Source: a virus. Taken from it: a stretch of DNA of 62,291 nt. The stretch covers positions 1-62,291 of the IMG/VR virus record IMGVR_UViG_3300006750_000007, one strand, 5' to 3'. This document shows positions 16,814 through 24,666 of the stretch, piece after piece. A program made the position numbers and the translations under genes. The notes below the pieces were generated by a model. That model saw only the letters and a program-made list of their open reading frames with translations. It was not told the DNA's origin and did no database searches. Numbering within the stretch: the first letter of the stretch is position 1; each line of letters begins with the position of its first letter.

Positions 16814-17689
16814 ATGATTATAGAAACTTATAAAGATATAGAAATACAAGCTGGAGGTCTGGTTTATGAAGGAGCCACTTCTGCTTCTGCAAATATTGAT
16901 GTTAACGATCCTACAATAGTTTACAGAATTAAAAGTACTGGTAGTCCAAGTATGGGAGCTAGTTATACTGTAGCTACTACAGGTACTGCTATTAAAGGAC
17001 ATAAAGTCACTATTAAATATGAAGCTACTGTAGACTTTAATGGTAATACTCTTACATTAATGGGAACAACTATTGATGTAGCTTATGAAGCTAAGAAATT
17101 TATTGTAGAATCTATTTATGATGGCGCAGCTTGGAATACAATAGTATCAGTTGATTTTGATCAATCTGATATTATTATTGCTGACTCTATTAAAGCTGAT
17201 TCAGTAACTAGTACAAAAATATTAGATGATGCTATTATTTCATCAAAAATTTTAGATGGCGCAGTAATAGCTTCTAAATTAGATCCTTCAATACTACCAA
17301 TAAAAGCAGTAAATGTAGCTATTCCTTCTGCTGATATATTGACTGGTAATGTTACTCCAATATCATTAATAATCGATAACGTTAAAGAATCTTATCTTCT
17401 TTTAGGTGCATCAATGAAATCAGATGCAGGAGGAACAATTCCTTATGCTACTAATACAATTATTCAAATATTTCAAAATACTGCACAAGAACCTTTATTT
17501 GAAAGTGATTTATTAGGATTTGCTACTGGAGTAGAAAAAAGATATCAATTAGCAAGTCACGACCCAATTATTAATAGAAGTCAAATTATTTCAAATAAAG
17601 GATTTAATATGACTATAAAAACAGGAAATCCTACTGCTGGAGACAGTGATATAAGCATACTTATATATTATATGGTAATAACAAGTTAA
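16814..17689 (+). CDS. Fibre protein with short repeats (291 aa)
   Basis: The middle (about residues 118-157) contains repeated IxADSIKADSVTSTKIL / DDAIISSKILDGAVIASKL units, a pattern typical of trimeric beta-helical fibre shafts. The N-terminal 110 residues are beta rich and may bind the virion; the C-terminal third may be the tip. It starts 6 bases after the previous stop. The role is adsorption or decoration, by comparison with phage fibres. Confidence 0.7.
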   Translation: MIIETYKDIEIQAGGLVYEGATSASANIDVNDPTIVYRIKSTGSPSMGASYTVATTGTAIKGHKVTIKYEATVDFNGNTLTLMGTTIDVAYEAKKFIVESIYDGAAWNTIVSVDFDQSDIIIADSIKADSVTSTKILDDAIISSKILDGAVIASKLDPSILPIKAVNVAIPSADILTGNVTPISLIIDNVKESYLLLGASMKSDAGGTIPYATNTIIQIFQNTAQEPLFESDLLGFATGVEKRYQLASHDPIINRSQIISNKGFNMTIKTGNPTAGDSDISILIYYMVITS

Positions 17690-17690
17690 A

Positions 17691-18257
17691 ATGTATACGT
17701 TAAGTTGTAGAAATAAACATATTCAAGCAATACAGTGTCTTCACGGTCAACTTGGAGGTACTCTTGCTACTGCTCTTGCAACAGGTAGAGGAGATACTTC
17801 ATGTTTAATAAAAAGAGTTAATATTATACGTGCGTATTTAAGAATTCTTTATTGCCATTGGGCTCCTACAAAAGAAATGAATCATTTATCTTCTATAAGT
17901 ATAGATGCATTATCTGTTAGTCTTACTATTGATCAAACTACTGTCGCAGGAGGGCTTATACAATATTCTAGCGCAGGAGTAACAAATTACATTGTAGGTC
18001 TTGAAGCAATTTTAGATATGTTTGATGCAGATCCTAATATATCTGGAAATATAGTCGGAAATAAATTATACATTTGGTCAAGTAGTCCAGATGCTCCAGT
18101 ATATTCAAATCTTACAAATATTACAGTAGAAGAATTAACTAACTCTACAGAAGATTTTTTATTAAAAAAGAATTGTTTAACTGACTCACAAATAAATGAC
18201 ATTATAACATCAGCATATAAAGTTCTGGAAACAGAATCAGGATGTGGATGTTCTTAA
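17691..18257 (+). CDS. Cysteine-rich structural protein ending in GCGCS (188 aa)
   Basis: This protein of 188 residues carries several cysteines in its N-terminal third and ends in GCGCS, echoing the CGC end of the protein at 15231-15806. The two also share a helical segment just before the cysteine tip. The middle is beta rich. The gene begins 1 base after the previous stop. I infer that the two proteins are structural partners or distant paralogues that cap or anchor the fibres encoded between them. Confidence 0.6.
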   Translation: MYTLSCRNKHIQAIQCLHGQLGGTLATALATGRGDTSCLIKRVNIIRAYLRILYCHWAPTKEMNHLSSISIDALSVSLTIDQTTVAGGLIQYSSAGVTNYIVGLEAILDMFDADPNISGNIVGNKLYIWSSSPDAPVYSNLTNITVEELTNSTEDFLLKKNCLTDSQINDIITSAYKVLETESGCGCS

Positions 18258-18272
18258 ATAAAATAACATAAC

Positions 18273-18542
18273 ATGGACGCATCACAAGAATTATTAAATA
18301 AATCAATAACAGGAACTAATCCTTACTTTATTTCAGATACTGCTACTCATACTGGATTATCTGGTTATGCTGTATATGCTATTGAAGATACAGTAATAGC
18401 AGGATTTGTACCTTCTCCAAAAGGAAACACTTTAGTAGCTGAAACTATATTAGCAGGTCATATTTGGTATTTATCATGTACAGAACTTACTCTTACTTCA
18501 GGAGCATGTTTTGTATACAATCATCATACTATAGCAGGATAA
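18273..18542 (+). CDS. Small virion-associated protein (89 aa)
   Basis: An 89-residue beta-rich protein (GYAVYAIEDTVIAGF, then LAGHIWYLSCTELTLTSGACFVYN) of a kind I recall as small proteins within fibre regions of Bacteroidetes phages. The pattern with a central EDT and a C-terminal LTSG block suggests a single beta sandwich. It probably decorates a virion component. The gap to the lectin gene is 25 bases. Confidence 0.55.
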   Translation: MDASQELLNKSITGTNPYFISDTATHTGLSGYAVYAIEDTVIAGFVPSPKGNTLVAETILAGHIWYLSCTELTLTSGACFVYNHHTIAG

Positions 18543-18567
18543 GGAATCATTAAATAAAGTTAGTATT

Positions 18568-19974
18568 ATGTCATTAGGACTAGGATTAAATCTATATAAA
18601 ACAAAAGCAACTGGCGCAAGCGGGAGCGGGGCCTATTCTAATACTAAGAGCCTAGAGTTTGACGGTGTAGACGATAGGGTAGACTTTGGAATAACCAACG
18701 CTGGAACTAATGACGTATCGTTTAGCTTCTGGATGAAAACTACAATGGTAGTAGCTTCCTTTGGCTCTGCAACCGCTTTTGGAGGAAGGGCAACTGTAAA
18801 CGGAGACACATATACTTTAGGTCGTTTAAGCTATATTATATCAAGTTCTACTATTTTAAGAGTTAGGTGTTTTAACACTTTCGGTACTACTCAGATAAAC
18901 GATGGAAATTGGCATCATATAGCTTTTACCCACAACTACACAACTAAAGAAACTAAAGCGTATGTAGATGGAGGGCTAGAAGTTACTGTAACTTTTCCTG
19001 CTCAAGCCAACGCTTTTTTTGTTGCTCAAGGATGGAATGGTTTTAATGCTGCATATCAATATAGTGGCAATGTAGACGAACCAGTATATTTTCAAAGAGT
19101 ATTAAGCCCTACCCAAATAACTGACATCTATAACAGTGGAGTACCTACCGATTTAAGCGACTTCAGTCCTTATGGCTGGAGTAGAAATGGAGATAATGGT
19201 TCTTGGAAGTCTCCACAATGGCTATTGCCTAATAATGAGAACAAAGATAAAGTATCAAATTATAGTTTTGATTTAGATGGTATTGATGATTATATTGATT
19301 TAGGAAATGACAGTAGTTTAGATATTTTTGGCTCTGACTTTACTATTTCACTATGGGCTAAGTGGGGAAATCAAACAAGTAACTCAAATGGATTAATTAA
19401 TTTTGCAGCTAATACAAACAAAGCAGTAATTACTTTAGGTTTTAGCAGTCAATATGGAAAAATAAGTTTTGGAACGGGTTCTTCATCTACAATAGGTATA
19501 TTGTATAATTGCGGTAGTGGGTATAATGATAATAACTGGCACCATGTAATGTGTACATTGCAAGGTAGTACGAGGACAGTATATGTTGACGGAGTTGATA
19601 TTTCTTCAACGGGTAGTGGTTCTAATATTTCAGTTGGCTCAAACAATGACATAGGTAATAGAGCAAGGAGTAGATACTTTGTAGGTAATATTGACGAGGT
19701 AAGTATTTTTGACTCAGTTATACCTATTGGTGATTTATGGGATGGTAGCGGAGAACCTACTACGCTACCAAGCGGAGCAGTAGCTCATTATAAAATGGGT
19801 AAAGAAGCTACTTTCAGCGGTGGAGTTTGGACTGTGCCCGATGCAATAGGCAGTAATGACGGAACATCTAACGGGATGACAATAGAGGACAGAGTAGGCA
19901 ATGCACCTAATTCAGAAAACAATGCTTTATCTTTCAACATGGATGAGGTGGACAGGGTAGAGGACACACCTTAA
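18568..19974 (+). CDS. Tandem LamG-type lectin, candidate receptor-binding protein (468 aa)
   Basis: Two concanavalin A-like (LamG) domains are visible. The first spans about residues 25-200 (SLEFDGVDDRVDFG, SFWMKTT, NWHHIAFTHNY, KAYVDGG, GNVDEPVYFQRVLS). The second spans about 230-400 (YSFDLDGIDDYIDLG, DFTISLWAKW, NWHHVMCTLQG, VYVDGVD, GNIDEVSIFDS). A short C-terminal block (MTIEDRVGNAPNSENNAL and NMDEVDRVEDTP) recurs at the ends of such proteins in phages. The fold binds glycans, so this is the best candidate for host recognition. Its first 150 bases and its C-terminal coding part are visibly richer in G and C than the middle, suggesting mosaic exchange. Confidence 0.85.
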   Translation: MSLGLGLNLYKTKATGASGSGAYSNTKSLEFDGVDDRVDFGITNAGTNDVSFSFWMKTTMVVASFGSATAFGGRATVNGDTYTLGRLSYIISSSTILRVRCFNTFGTTQINDGNWHHIAFTHNYTTKETKAYVDGGLEVTVTFPAQANAFFVAQGWNGFNAAYQYSGNVDEPVYFQRVLSPTQITDIYNSGVPTDLSDFSPYGWSRNGDNGSWKSPQWLLPNNENKDKVSNYSFDLDGIDDYIDLGNDSSLDIFGSDFTISLWAKWGNQTSNSNGLINFAANTNKAVITLGFSSQYGKISFGTGSSSTIGILYNCGSGYNDNNWHHVMCTLQGSTRTVYVDGVDISSTGSGSNISVGSNNDIGNRARSRYFVGNIDEVSIFDSVIPIGDLWDGSGEPTTLPSGAVAHYKMGKEATFSGGVWTVPDAIGSNDGTSNGMTIEDRVGNAPNSENNALSFNMDEVDRVEDTP

Positions 19975-19986
19975 AAATATAAAAAA

Positions 19987-20253
19987 ATGAATAAGAAAAC
20001 ATACGCAATAATTAAACTCTCAGACATAGGCTTAATAGACTTTTCTCAAGTGGCTCAGAGTTCAGCATCCACAGTTAGAAAAAGTTTAGACAATACTCAA
20101 TTTGTAATAAAATGGCAGGAAGGATATGAGCCTACTTTTATAGAGGACGGCTCAGTTATTCCAGTAGGAATTTACAATCATTCTGAGGTGCTAGAATTAA
20201 TGGGTACACCTTTTTGGAGCGGAGAAGTAGAGGAAGAAATGAAAAAGATTTAA
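19987..20253 (+). CDS. Hypothetical protein after the lectin (88 aa)
   Basis: No known family. The 88-residue protein starts with a beta strand (TYAIIKLSDIGLIDFSQV) and has a central VRKSLDNTQFVIKWQEGYEP block. Small genes directly behind receptor-binding genes often encode chaperones or tip proteins, and the more even base composition it shares with the lectin's 3' end suggests the two travel together. This link is inference. Confidence 0.5.
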   Translation: MNKKTYAIIKLSDIGLIDFSQVAQSSASTVRKSLDNTQFVIKWQEGYEPTFIEDGSVIPVGIYNHSEVLELMGTPFWSGEVEEEMKKI

Positions 20254-20260
20254 AATTTAT

Positions 20261-20491
20261 ATGATGGAACAAGTATTAGAACATAATCCGATAGTTAATT
20301 TAGGTGGAGCCACAACAGTATTCGCATCAATATTTATGAATATATGGAATTACTTATCATTAGAAAACATAAACTTCTTTTTAGTCTTTGTTACTTCTAT
20401 AGGAGGTTTAATATTTTTATTCTATAAAATAAAGCATGAACGTAAAAAAATTAAACTAATAGATAAACAACTAAACGAGGATGAAGAATAA
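20261..20491 (+). CDS. Small membrane protein of the lysis region (76 aa)
   Basis: The protein has one or two hydrophobic segments (about residues 17-30 and 37-56) and a charged C-terminal tail (KIKHERKKIKLIDKQLNEDEE). Its size and its place just before other membrane proteins and the endolysin suggest a holin-type or holin-regulating protein. It overlaps the next gene by 11 bases. Confidence 0.55.
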   Translation: MMEQVLEHNPIVNLGGATTVFASIFMNIWNYLSLENINFFLVFVTSIGGLIFLFYKIKHERKKIKLIDKQLNEDEE

Positions 20492-20942
20492 ACTAATCGA
20501 AGGAATAAAGAGCCAGTTGGTTACTTTAATCATAGGAGGATTAGTAGTTGCAATCGTATTTTTAAAAGACATTTTTAAAGCTGGAGCTGATGTTAAAGCA
20601 CAAGAAACGTTCATTACATTTTTAAAATCAAAAGAATCTGTTAAGTTTATAGATTCTAGATCTGATACAGTATTTATTAATAAGATGCATGATCCTTTAT
20701 CATGGGATTTTATATTTGATAATAAATATTTTAAGCGATACACAGAAAATAAAACAGAAGAGTTATCTACAGCAATAGATAAATTATTTCTTGAATCTTC
20801 TCTTCTAATGTTTAATAAAGTTGATAGTATAGCAAAAGAAATTGGGATAAGAACAGATGAATTGTTACCTTTAGCGATTGAAATAGGAAAAGCTTATGAA
20901 TCGGGAGAATTAGAAGTAAGAATTGTAAGAGCAACATTTTAA
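20481..20942 (+). CDS. Single-pass membrane protein, lysis region (153 aa)
   Basis: One transmembrane helix lies at about residues 13-29 (LVTLIIGGLVVAIVFLK), followed by a soluble domain of 120 residues, likely helical. The topology resembles a membrane-anchored accessory of the lysis cassette, such as an antiholin or spanin-like component. There is no lipobox. It overlaps the gene before it and is 11 bases from the small membrane protein after it. Confidence 0.55.
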   Translation: MKNKLIEGIKSQLVTLIIGGLVVAIVFLKDIFKAGADVKAQETFITFLKSKESVKFIDSRSDTVFINKMHDPLSWDFIFDNKYFKRYTENKTEELSTAIDKLFLESSLLMFNKVDSIAKEIGIRTDELLPLAIEIGKAYESGELEVRIVRATF

Positions 20943-20953
20943 AAAATATAACA

Positions 20954-21145
20954 ATGAAAAATTTTATAGATAGATTATTTAAAAGTGGATTAATAACAAC
21001 TATGCTAGGTATTTGTATTCTTGGAATAGGAGTATTTCTTTATATTAGTAAAGAACATAATGAAATAGAAGCTGGTGCAGTTTGTACTATCGGATTACTT
21101 CTATTAAGAAGTAAGGATTCTTTAATAGGAATATCTAAGAAATAA
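20954..21145 (+). CDS. Holin-like protein (63 aa)
   Basis: The 63-residue product has two hydrophobic segments (about residues 13-31, and 40-52 as a weaker one) and charged ends. It is joined to the endolysin gene by a TAATG stop-start junction, and direct coupling to the lysin is typical of holins. The function is inferred from size, hydrophobicity and position. Confidence 0.6.
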   Translation: MKNFIDRLFKSGLITTMLGICILGIGVFLYISKEHNEIEAGAVCTIGLLLLRSKDSLIGISKK

Positions 21146-21660
21146 TGGAAACTCTAAGAGGTTCTATAGTAAGTTATGCTTTTGAATACTTAGGTCAAGA
21201 AGAAATTAAAGGAAATATGGGATTTAAGGATCCTGTATTTAATGATAAAATGAACTCAGTTGGAATGGTTAATGGATATGCTTGGTGCTGTCTATTTACT
21301 GAACTCTGTTGGGTTGAAGCTTATAAAGAATTTAATCCTGAAGTGTTACCTTTACTAGCTAAAGAATTTACAGCTGGAACTGTTAAAACGTTTCGACATT
21401 TTAAATCATTGGGATGGACAAGTAGAACTCCTGAAGCAGGCGACATAGTAATATGGCAAACATATAAAAGAGGTAGAGCTAAAACTAGTGGGCATGCTGC
21501 AATAGTAATTGAAGTTAATGGCAACTCATTAAAAACTATAGAAGGGAATACAAATGATAAAGGAGGGCGAGAAGGATACATTGTTGCTCAAAAAAATAGA
21601 ACTATTAATTTTGATAATAATAATGGCTTAAGAATGTTAGGATTTATTAAACCATTATGA
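21145..21660 (+). CDS. Endolysin, CHAP-like cysteine peptidase/amidase (171 aa)
   Basis: This is a peptidoglycan-degrading enzyme with the CHAP-type (NlpC/P60-like) triad visible: Cys48 or Cys49 in GYAWCCLF, His117 in SGHAAIVIEV, and an IEGNTN segment with Glu133/Asn135. The AGDIVIW strand preceding the His is also typical, and the layout resembles the TIGR02594 family of short phage and bacterial hydrolases. There is no signal peptide, so it would rely on a holin. Its start overlaps the holin-like gene (TAATG). Confidence 0.85.
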   Translation: METLRGSIVSYAFEYLGQEEIKGNMGFKDPVFNDKMNSVGMVNGYAWCCLFTELCWVEAYKEFNPEVLPLLAKEFTAGTVKTFRHFKSLGWTSRTPEAGDIVIWQTYKRGRAKTSGHAAIVIEVNGNSLKTIEGNTNDKGGREGYIVAQKNRTINFDNNNGLRMLGFIKPL

Positions 21661-21830
21661 AAATAAAAGACTTTATTTATGCAACTATACAGTTATTTAT
21701 AGTGTATATAATAGAAAAAAGATATTATGGGAAAAGAATGGAATATAGAAACTTATACAAAAGAAACTCTATACAAGATTGTTCTCGTCGTTCTTTTATT
21801 TATCCTCCTGTTCCGACACTGTGGATCTGA
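21657..21830 (+). CDS. Possible overlapping small ORF (57 aa)
   Basis: An ATG overlapping the endolysin stop (ATGA) opens a 57-codon frame that runs into the next gene in another frame. The first 20 residues include a hydrophobic stretch (FIYATIQLFIVYII) that could be a membrane segment, then a basic, aromatic tail. Nested or overlapping small membrane genes are common in lysis cassettes. Only the first 67 bases lie outside other genes, so a chance ORF is also possible. Confidence 0.3.
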   Translation: MKIKDFIYATIQLFIVYIIEKRYYGKRMEYRNLYKRNSIQDCSRRSFIYPPVPTLWI

Positions 21831-22341
21831 TAAAAAATTTAGTCCTGATAAGACTATTGTGGTTAAAAGTGATACTGTATACGTGAAAGGAAATGATATA
21901 CTCATTCCCTTTCTCGATACAGTTTTTATAACTAAAGTAGTCACTAAAAATGTAAAGCCAGAAATCATATACCTTAAAGATAGTTCTCAACTAGTTAAAT
22001 ACGATACTTCTATAGAAGATAGTTTACTAACGGGAAACATCAGTACTACTATTCAACTTCCAAGTAAAAGTCTAATAGAACAAACGTTCTCATATACTCC
22101 TAAGTTTCCTAAAAGAATTCTTAGAGTAGACACAGTTAAGATAGAAACTACAATAGAAACAACTATTCGAAATGAGAGAAATATACTAGTTGGAGTAGGG
22201 ATTGGAGCAAGTAAAAATAACTTATCGATTAATTTAGGCGGCGGATTTAGAGACAAACAAGGAAGAGATTATTTTTATCATTTTGATATGTTGCAAAAAT
22301 CCCATAACTTTGGGATACAAATACCATTAAGATGGCGATAG
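21727..22341 (+). CDS. Spanin-like inner-to-outer membrane protein (204 aa)
   Basis: The protein has an N-terminal transmembrane helix (about residues 16-29, KIVLVVLLFILLF). A periplasmic region follows, rich in Thr, Val and Asp with DTVY and DTVFI motifs. The final 60 residues are four amphipathic strands (ILVGVGIGAS, LSINLGGGF, YFYHFDML, FGIQIPLRW) that look like outer-membrane strands with an aromatic end. This pattern resembles DUF6808-like small proteins of Bacteroidetes phages, from memory. A role in joining or disrupting the membranes at lysis is my inference. Confidence 0.6.
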   Translation: MGKEWNIETYTKETLYKIVLVVLLFILLFRHCGSDKKFSPDKTIVVKSDTVYVKGNDILIPFLDTVFITKVVTKNVKPEIIYLKDSSQLVKYDTSIEDSLLTGNISTTIQLPSKSLIEQTFSYTPKFPKRILRVDTVKIETTIETTIRNERNILVGVGIGASKNNLSINLGGGFRDKQGRDYFYHFDMLQKSHNFGIQIPLRWR

Positions 22342-22727
22342 GAAAAACAATAGATCAAATAGATAGGCTTCATAAGACACATAAAGCTATATCTGGACAA
22401 GTTTATGATTCAGAAGATGGTAAACAATATCTTGGATTAGCTAGTGGACGTCTTAAATTTATTGGTTCAATAAATAATCAAGTTAGTTATGACAATGGAA
22501 TCTCTACTGTAGCAAATATTGGAAAATATAATAATGAACAAATAGAAGCTCAACTTGATCAAGTTGAAACAAACAGATTAGATATTTTAACGCATCCTTA
22601 TAGTGGAGTTTCTTTTATTCCGACAAACAGAATCTTAACAATTATCGAACATAGTCAAATGATTAATTACGGAGAGTTAAGAATTAGTGGAGTTTTAGAT
22701 ATAGATGGCGACTTAATTTTAAAATAA
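22332..22727 (+). CDS. Hypothetical virion or fibre-associated protein (131 aa)
   Basis: The N-terminal 70 residues are polar with GQVYDSEDGKQYLGLASGRL, then a helical segment (NEQIEAQLDQVETNRLDIL), and the final 30 residues are a beta tail (GELRISGVLDIDGDLILK) typical of fibre or baseplate-edge proteins. It overlaps the spanin-like gene by 10 bases and precedes a fibre gene by 6. It is probably a fibre accessory or short fibre. Confidence 0.5.
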   Translation: MAIGKTIDQIDRLHKTHKAISGQVYDSEDGKQYLGLASGRLKFIGSINNQVSYDNGISTVANIGKYNNEQIEAQLDQVETNRLDILTHPYSGVSFIPTNRILTIIEHSQMINYGELRISGVLDIDGDLILK

Positions 22728-22733
22728 TAAACA

Positions 22734-23789
22734 ATGGCACGGATACAAATAGGAACAGAGAACGGTTCTACACTAGGCAATCCAACAACAGGAGACTTTT
22801 ATATCTTTATAGATAGTAATAATGCCAATAAATATACCTTAAGAGATAGTACAGGAACTGATACTATTTTAGGTGGTGGTGTAATTGGTGATTTATTATC
22901 TACAAACAATTTATCAGATGTTGCTAATGCTGTTACTTCACTATCTAATTTAGGGGGAGAACCTGCATTTTCTAAGAATACAGGATTTAATAAAAATCTT
23001 GGAACAACCGCAGGAACTGTTTTAGAAGGAGATAAAAATGCTGCTATTGCATTGAATACAGCAAAATCAACAAACGCTACACATACAGGAGAGGTAACAG
23101 GTAACGGAGCTTTAACTGTAGATAGTACAGCTATAAGTAATAAAGCTTCTGTAACAGCAGCAAGTGGAATGGAGGTTCTTGTTAATGATGCAGGTACTCT
23201 TAAAAAAGCTGATGCAGATGACTTTTTAGGAGGAACAACTAATTTAGGAGCAACTGCTAATGGAACTTCTTTAACAGTAACATCTTCAACAGGAACTAAC
23301 GCAACTATTCCAGCTGTTACTACTTCTGCTTGGGGGGCTATGACAGATGAAGACAAAACAAAACTTGATGGCATTAGTGCAGGGGCTGACAAATATTATT
23401 CTCAAAACTTAATTGACACAACAGGAGGAACTATTGACGCTCCTTACGGTACTCCTGCAATATTAACAAGTTCAGCTAATTTTTATATTACAGTAGTTGA
23501 AACAGGTACTTATATTATTCATGGCAGTGTAAATACAGACAATGATTTAAATAAAGATAACAATGCCTTAGAGTTGGTATATGGGATAGACACAGGCTCT
23601 GGAGCAGCAATAGGCCCTGTTCCTTATCAACAAAATTTACAAGGCAAGAAAAACAAAAGAAACGGTATCCAGGGAACTTGGCTTGGAGTGTCATTAACAG
23701 CAGGAGATAAAGTTCATATGTATATGAGTACTTGTGATGATAGTTGTACTTGGTTAGGTGGAAGAATATTTATAGCACAATGGAAATAG
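22734..23789 (+). CDS. Tail fibre with C1q/jelly-roll-like tip (351 aa)
   Basis: The start (MARIQIGTENGSTLG) and the following Ser/Thr/Gly/Ala-rich shaft, with AFSKNTGFNKNLGTTAGTVLEG and a GAMTDEDKTKLDGISAGADKY block, are common in Bacteroidetes phage and prophage fibres. The last 110 residues (YITVVETGTYIIHGSV, GVSLTAGDKVHMYM, GGRIFIAQWK) match the strand pattern of a C1q/TNF-like jelly roll. A trimeric receptor-binding fibre is likely. It overlaps the next gene by 10 bases. Confidence 0.8.
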   Translation: MARIQIGTENGSTLGNPTTGDFYIFIDSNNANKYTLRDSTGTDTILGGGVIGDLLSTNNLSDVANAVTSLSNLGGEPAFSKNTGFNKNLGTTAGTVLEGDKNAAIALNTAKSTNATHTGEVTGNGALTVDSTAISNKASVTAASGMEVLVNDAGTLKKADADDFLGGTTNLGATANGTSLTVTSSTGTNATIPAVTTSAWGAMTDEDKTKLDGISAGADKYYSQNLIDTTGGTIDAPYGTPAILTSSANFYITVVETGTYIIHGSVNTDNDLNKDNNALELVYGIDTGSGAAIGPVPYQQNLQGKKNKRNGIQGTWLGVSLTAGDKVHMYMSTCDDSCTWLGGRIFIAQWK

Positions 23790-24130
23790 ATAATCCTTGT
23801 ATAAAATGTATGGGAAGTTGTTGTTCTTTAGAGGTAGATATAAGTAGAGATGAATATAATAAGTTTATAAAAATGGGTTTAGAAAATAATTTAACAAAAA
23901 ATATCTCTAAATTTATAATAGAGCATCCAGAATTTAAAGAAAAAGAAAATGATTTAGATGAGATGTATGAAAATGAATATGCGGTACTAAAATCAGGAAA
24001 AGATGGGTATTGTATGTTTTTGGATAGAAAAACAAGATTATGTAATATTTATAATGATAGACCAGATACTTGTAAAAATTTTAGTAATAAATCAAATGAT
24101 TGTAAAAAAATAAAAAAATGTATAGCTTAA
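23780..24130 (+). CDS. YkgJ-family cysteine-cluster protein (116 aa)
   Basis: The motif CIKCMGSCC (Cys7, Cys10, Cys14, Cys15) with a second group (GYCMFLDRKTRLCNIYNDRPDTCKNF) is the signature of the YkgJ/UPF0153 family, thought to bind zinc or an iron-sulphur cluster. I place the start at 23780, not 23744. The upstream in-frame ATG would add residues that only mirror the fibre's 3' end, and the family begins just before the first Cys. It overlaps the fibre stop. The role in a fibre region is unknown; modification of a phage or host protein is one possibility. Confidence 0.8.
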   Translation: MEIDNPCIKCMGSCCSLEVDISRDEYNKFIKMGLENNLTKNISKFIIEHPEFKEKENDLDEMYENEYAVLKSGKDGYCMFLDRKTRLCNIYNDRPDTCKNFSNKSNDCKKIKKCIA

Positions 24131-24642
24131 TAATTTCCACACTAAATACTAATGCAGATGCTAAATACTTTAGCAAATGGTTAAGGGATAATTATACACT
24201 TACTTATAAGGGATTATCTATAGGAGGAAAAGTTATTATCCAGTTTAGTGCCGAACCTTCAAAAGCTAATAAAGCTACTATAACAGACAGGTATCAATCA
24301 TTAACTACTGAAGATGTTTTAGTTTTAGAAAATATAATTATAACTTACGAAAAAAGAACAAACGATGGACTTAATTATTACAATGAAATTAGAGCAGATT
24401 TATCTTTAGAATATAATCAAGAAGAAATTGATATTAAACAAGCAAATTATATTGAAACAAAATTAATTAATGTTAAAAGCTTTTTGTTGTCTGGAGATTG
24501 GGTAACAGCTCAATATCAAACAGACAATGTACTTGTAAAAGAGGGTAAAGTTTCTGAGGAGGACATAGAGAATGGCTTTACTCAGGAAAGATACGACAAC
24601 CTAAAAGAGCAGATAGATATATACGTTAAAGCTAACTATTAA
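24118..24642 (+). CDS. Hypothetical protein (174 aa)
   Basis: I do not recognise a family. The 174-residue product has a beta-rich N-terminal half (LSIGGKVIIQFSAEP) and a helical acidic C-terminal half, with no cysteines and no membrane segment. It overlaps the YkgJ gene by 13 bases. Codon use in its last 100 bases is less AT-rich than the start. It ends the accessory block before the conserved tail genes. Confidence 0.5.
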   Translation: MYSLIISTLNTNADAKYFSKWLRDNYTLTYKGLSIGGKVIIQFSAEPSKANKATITDRYQSLTTEDVLVLENIIITYEKRTNDGLNYYNEIRADLSLEYNQEEIDIKQANYIETKLINVKSFLLSGDWVTAQYQTDNVLVKEGKVSEEDIENGFTQERYDNLKEQIDIYVKANY

Positions 24643-24666
24643 AATATAAACATTAGAATATAAGAT

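Noticed and set aside
20261-22341. Siphovirus-type tail module (tape measure, tail tube)
   Set aside because: No long coiled tape-measure protein or tail-tube pair occurs; the large genes match the muzzle and virion polymerase group, so a short tail is favoured.
22799-23392. 197-codon open frame antisense to the fibre gene
   Set aside because: The frame is a hydrophobic Val/Ala/Pro/Ser-rich mirror of the low-complexity fibre shaft, with no initiation context or coupling to other genes.
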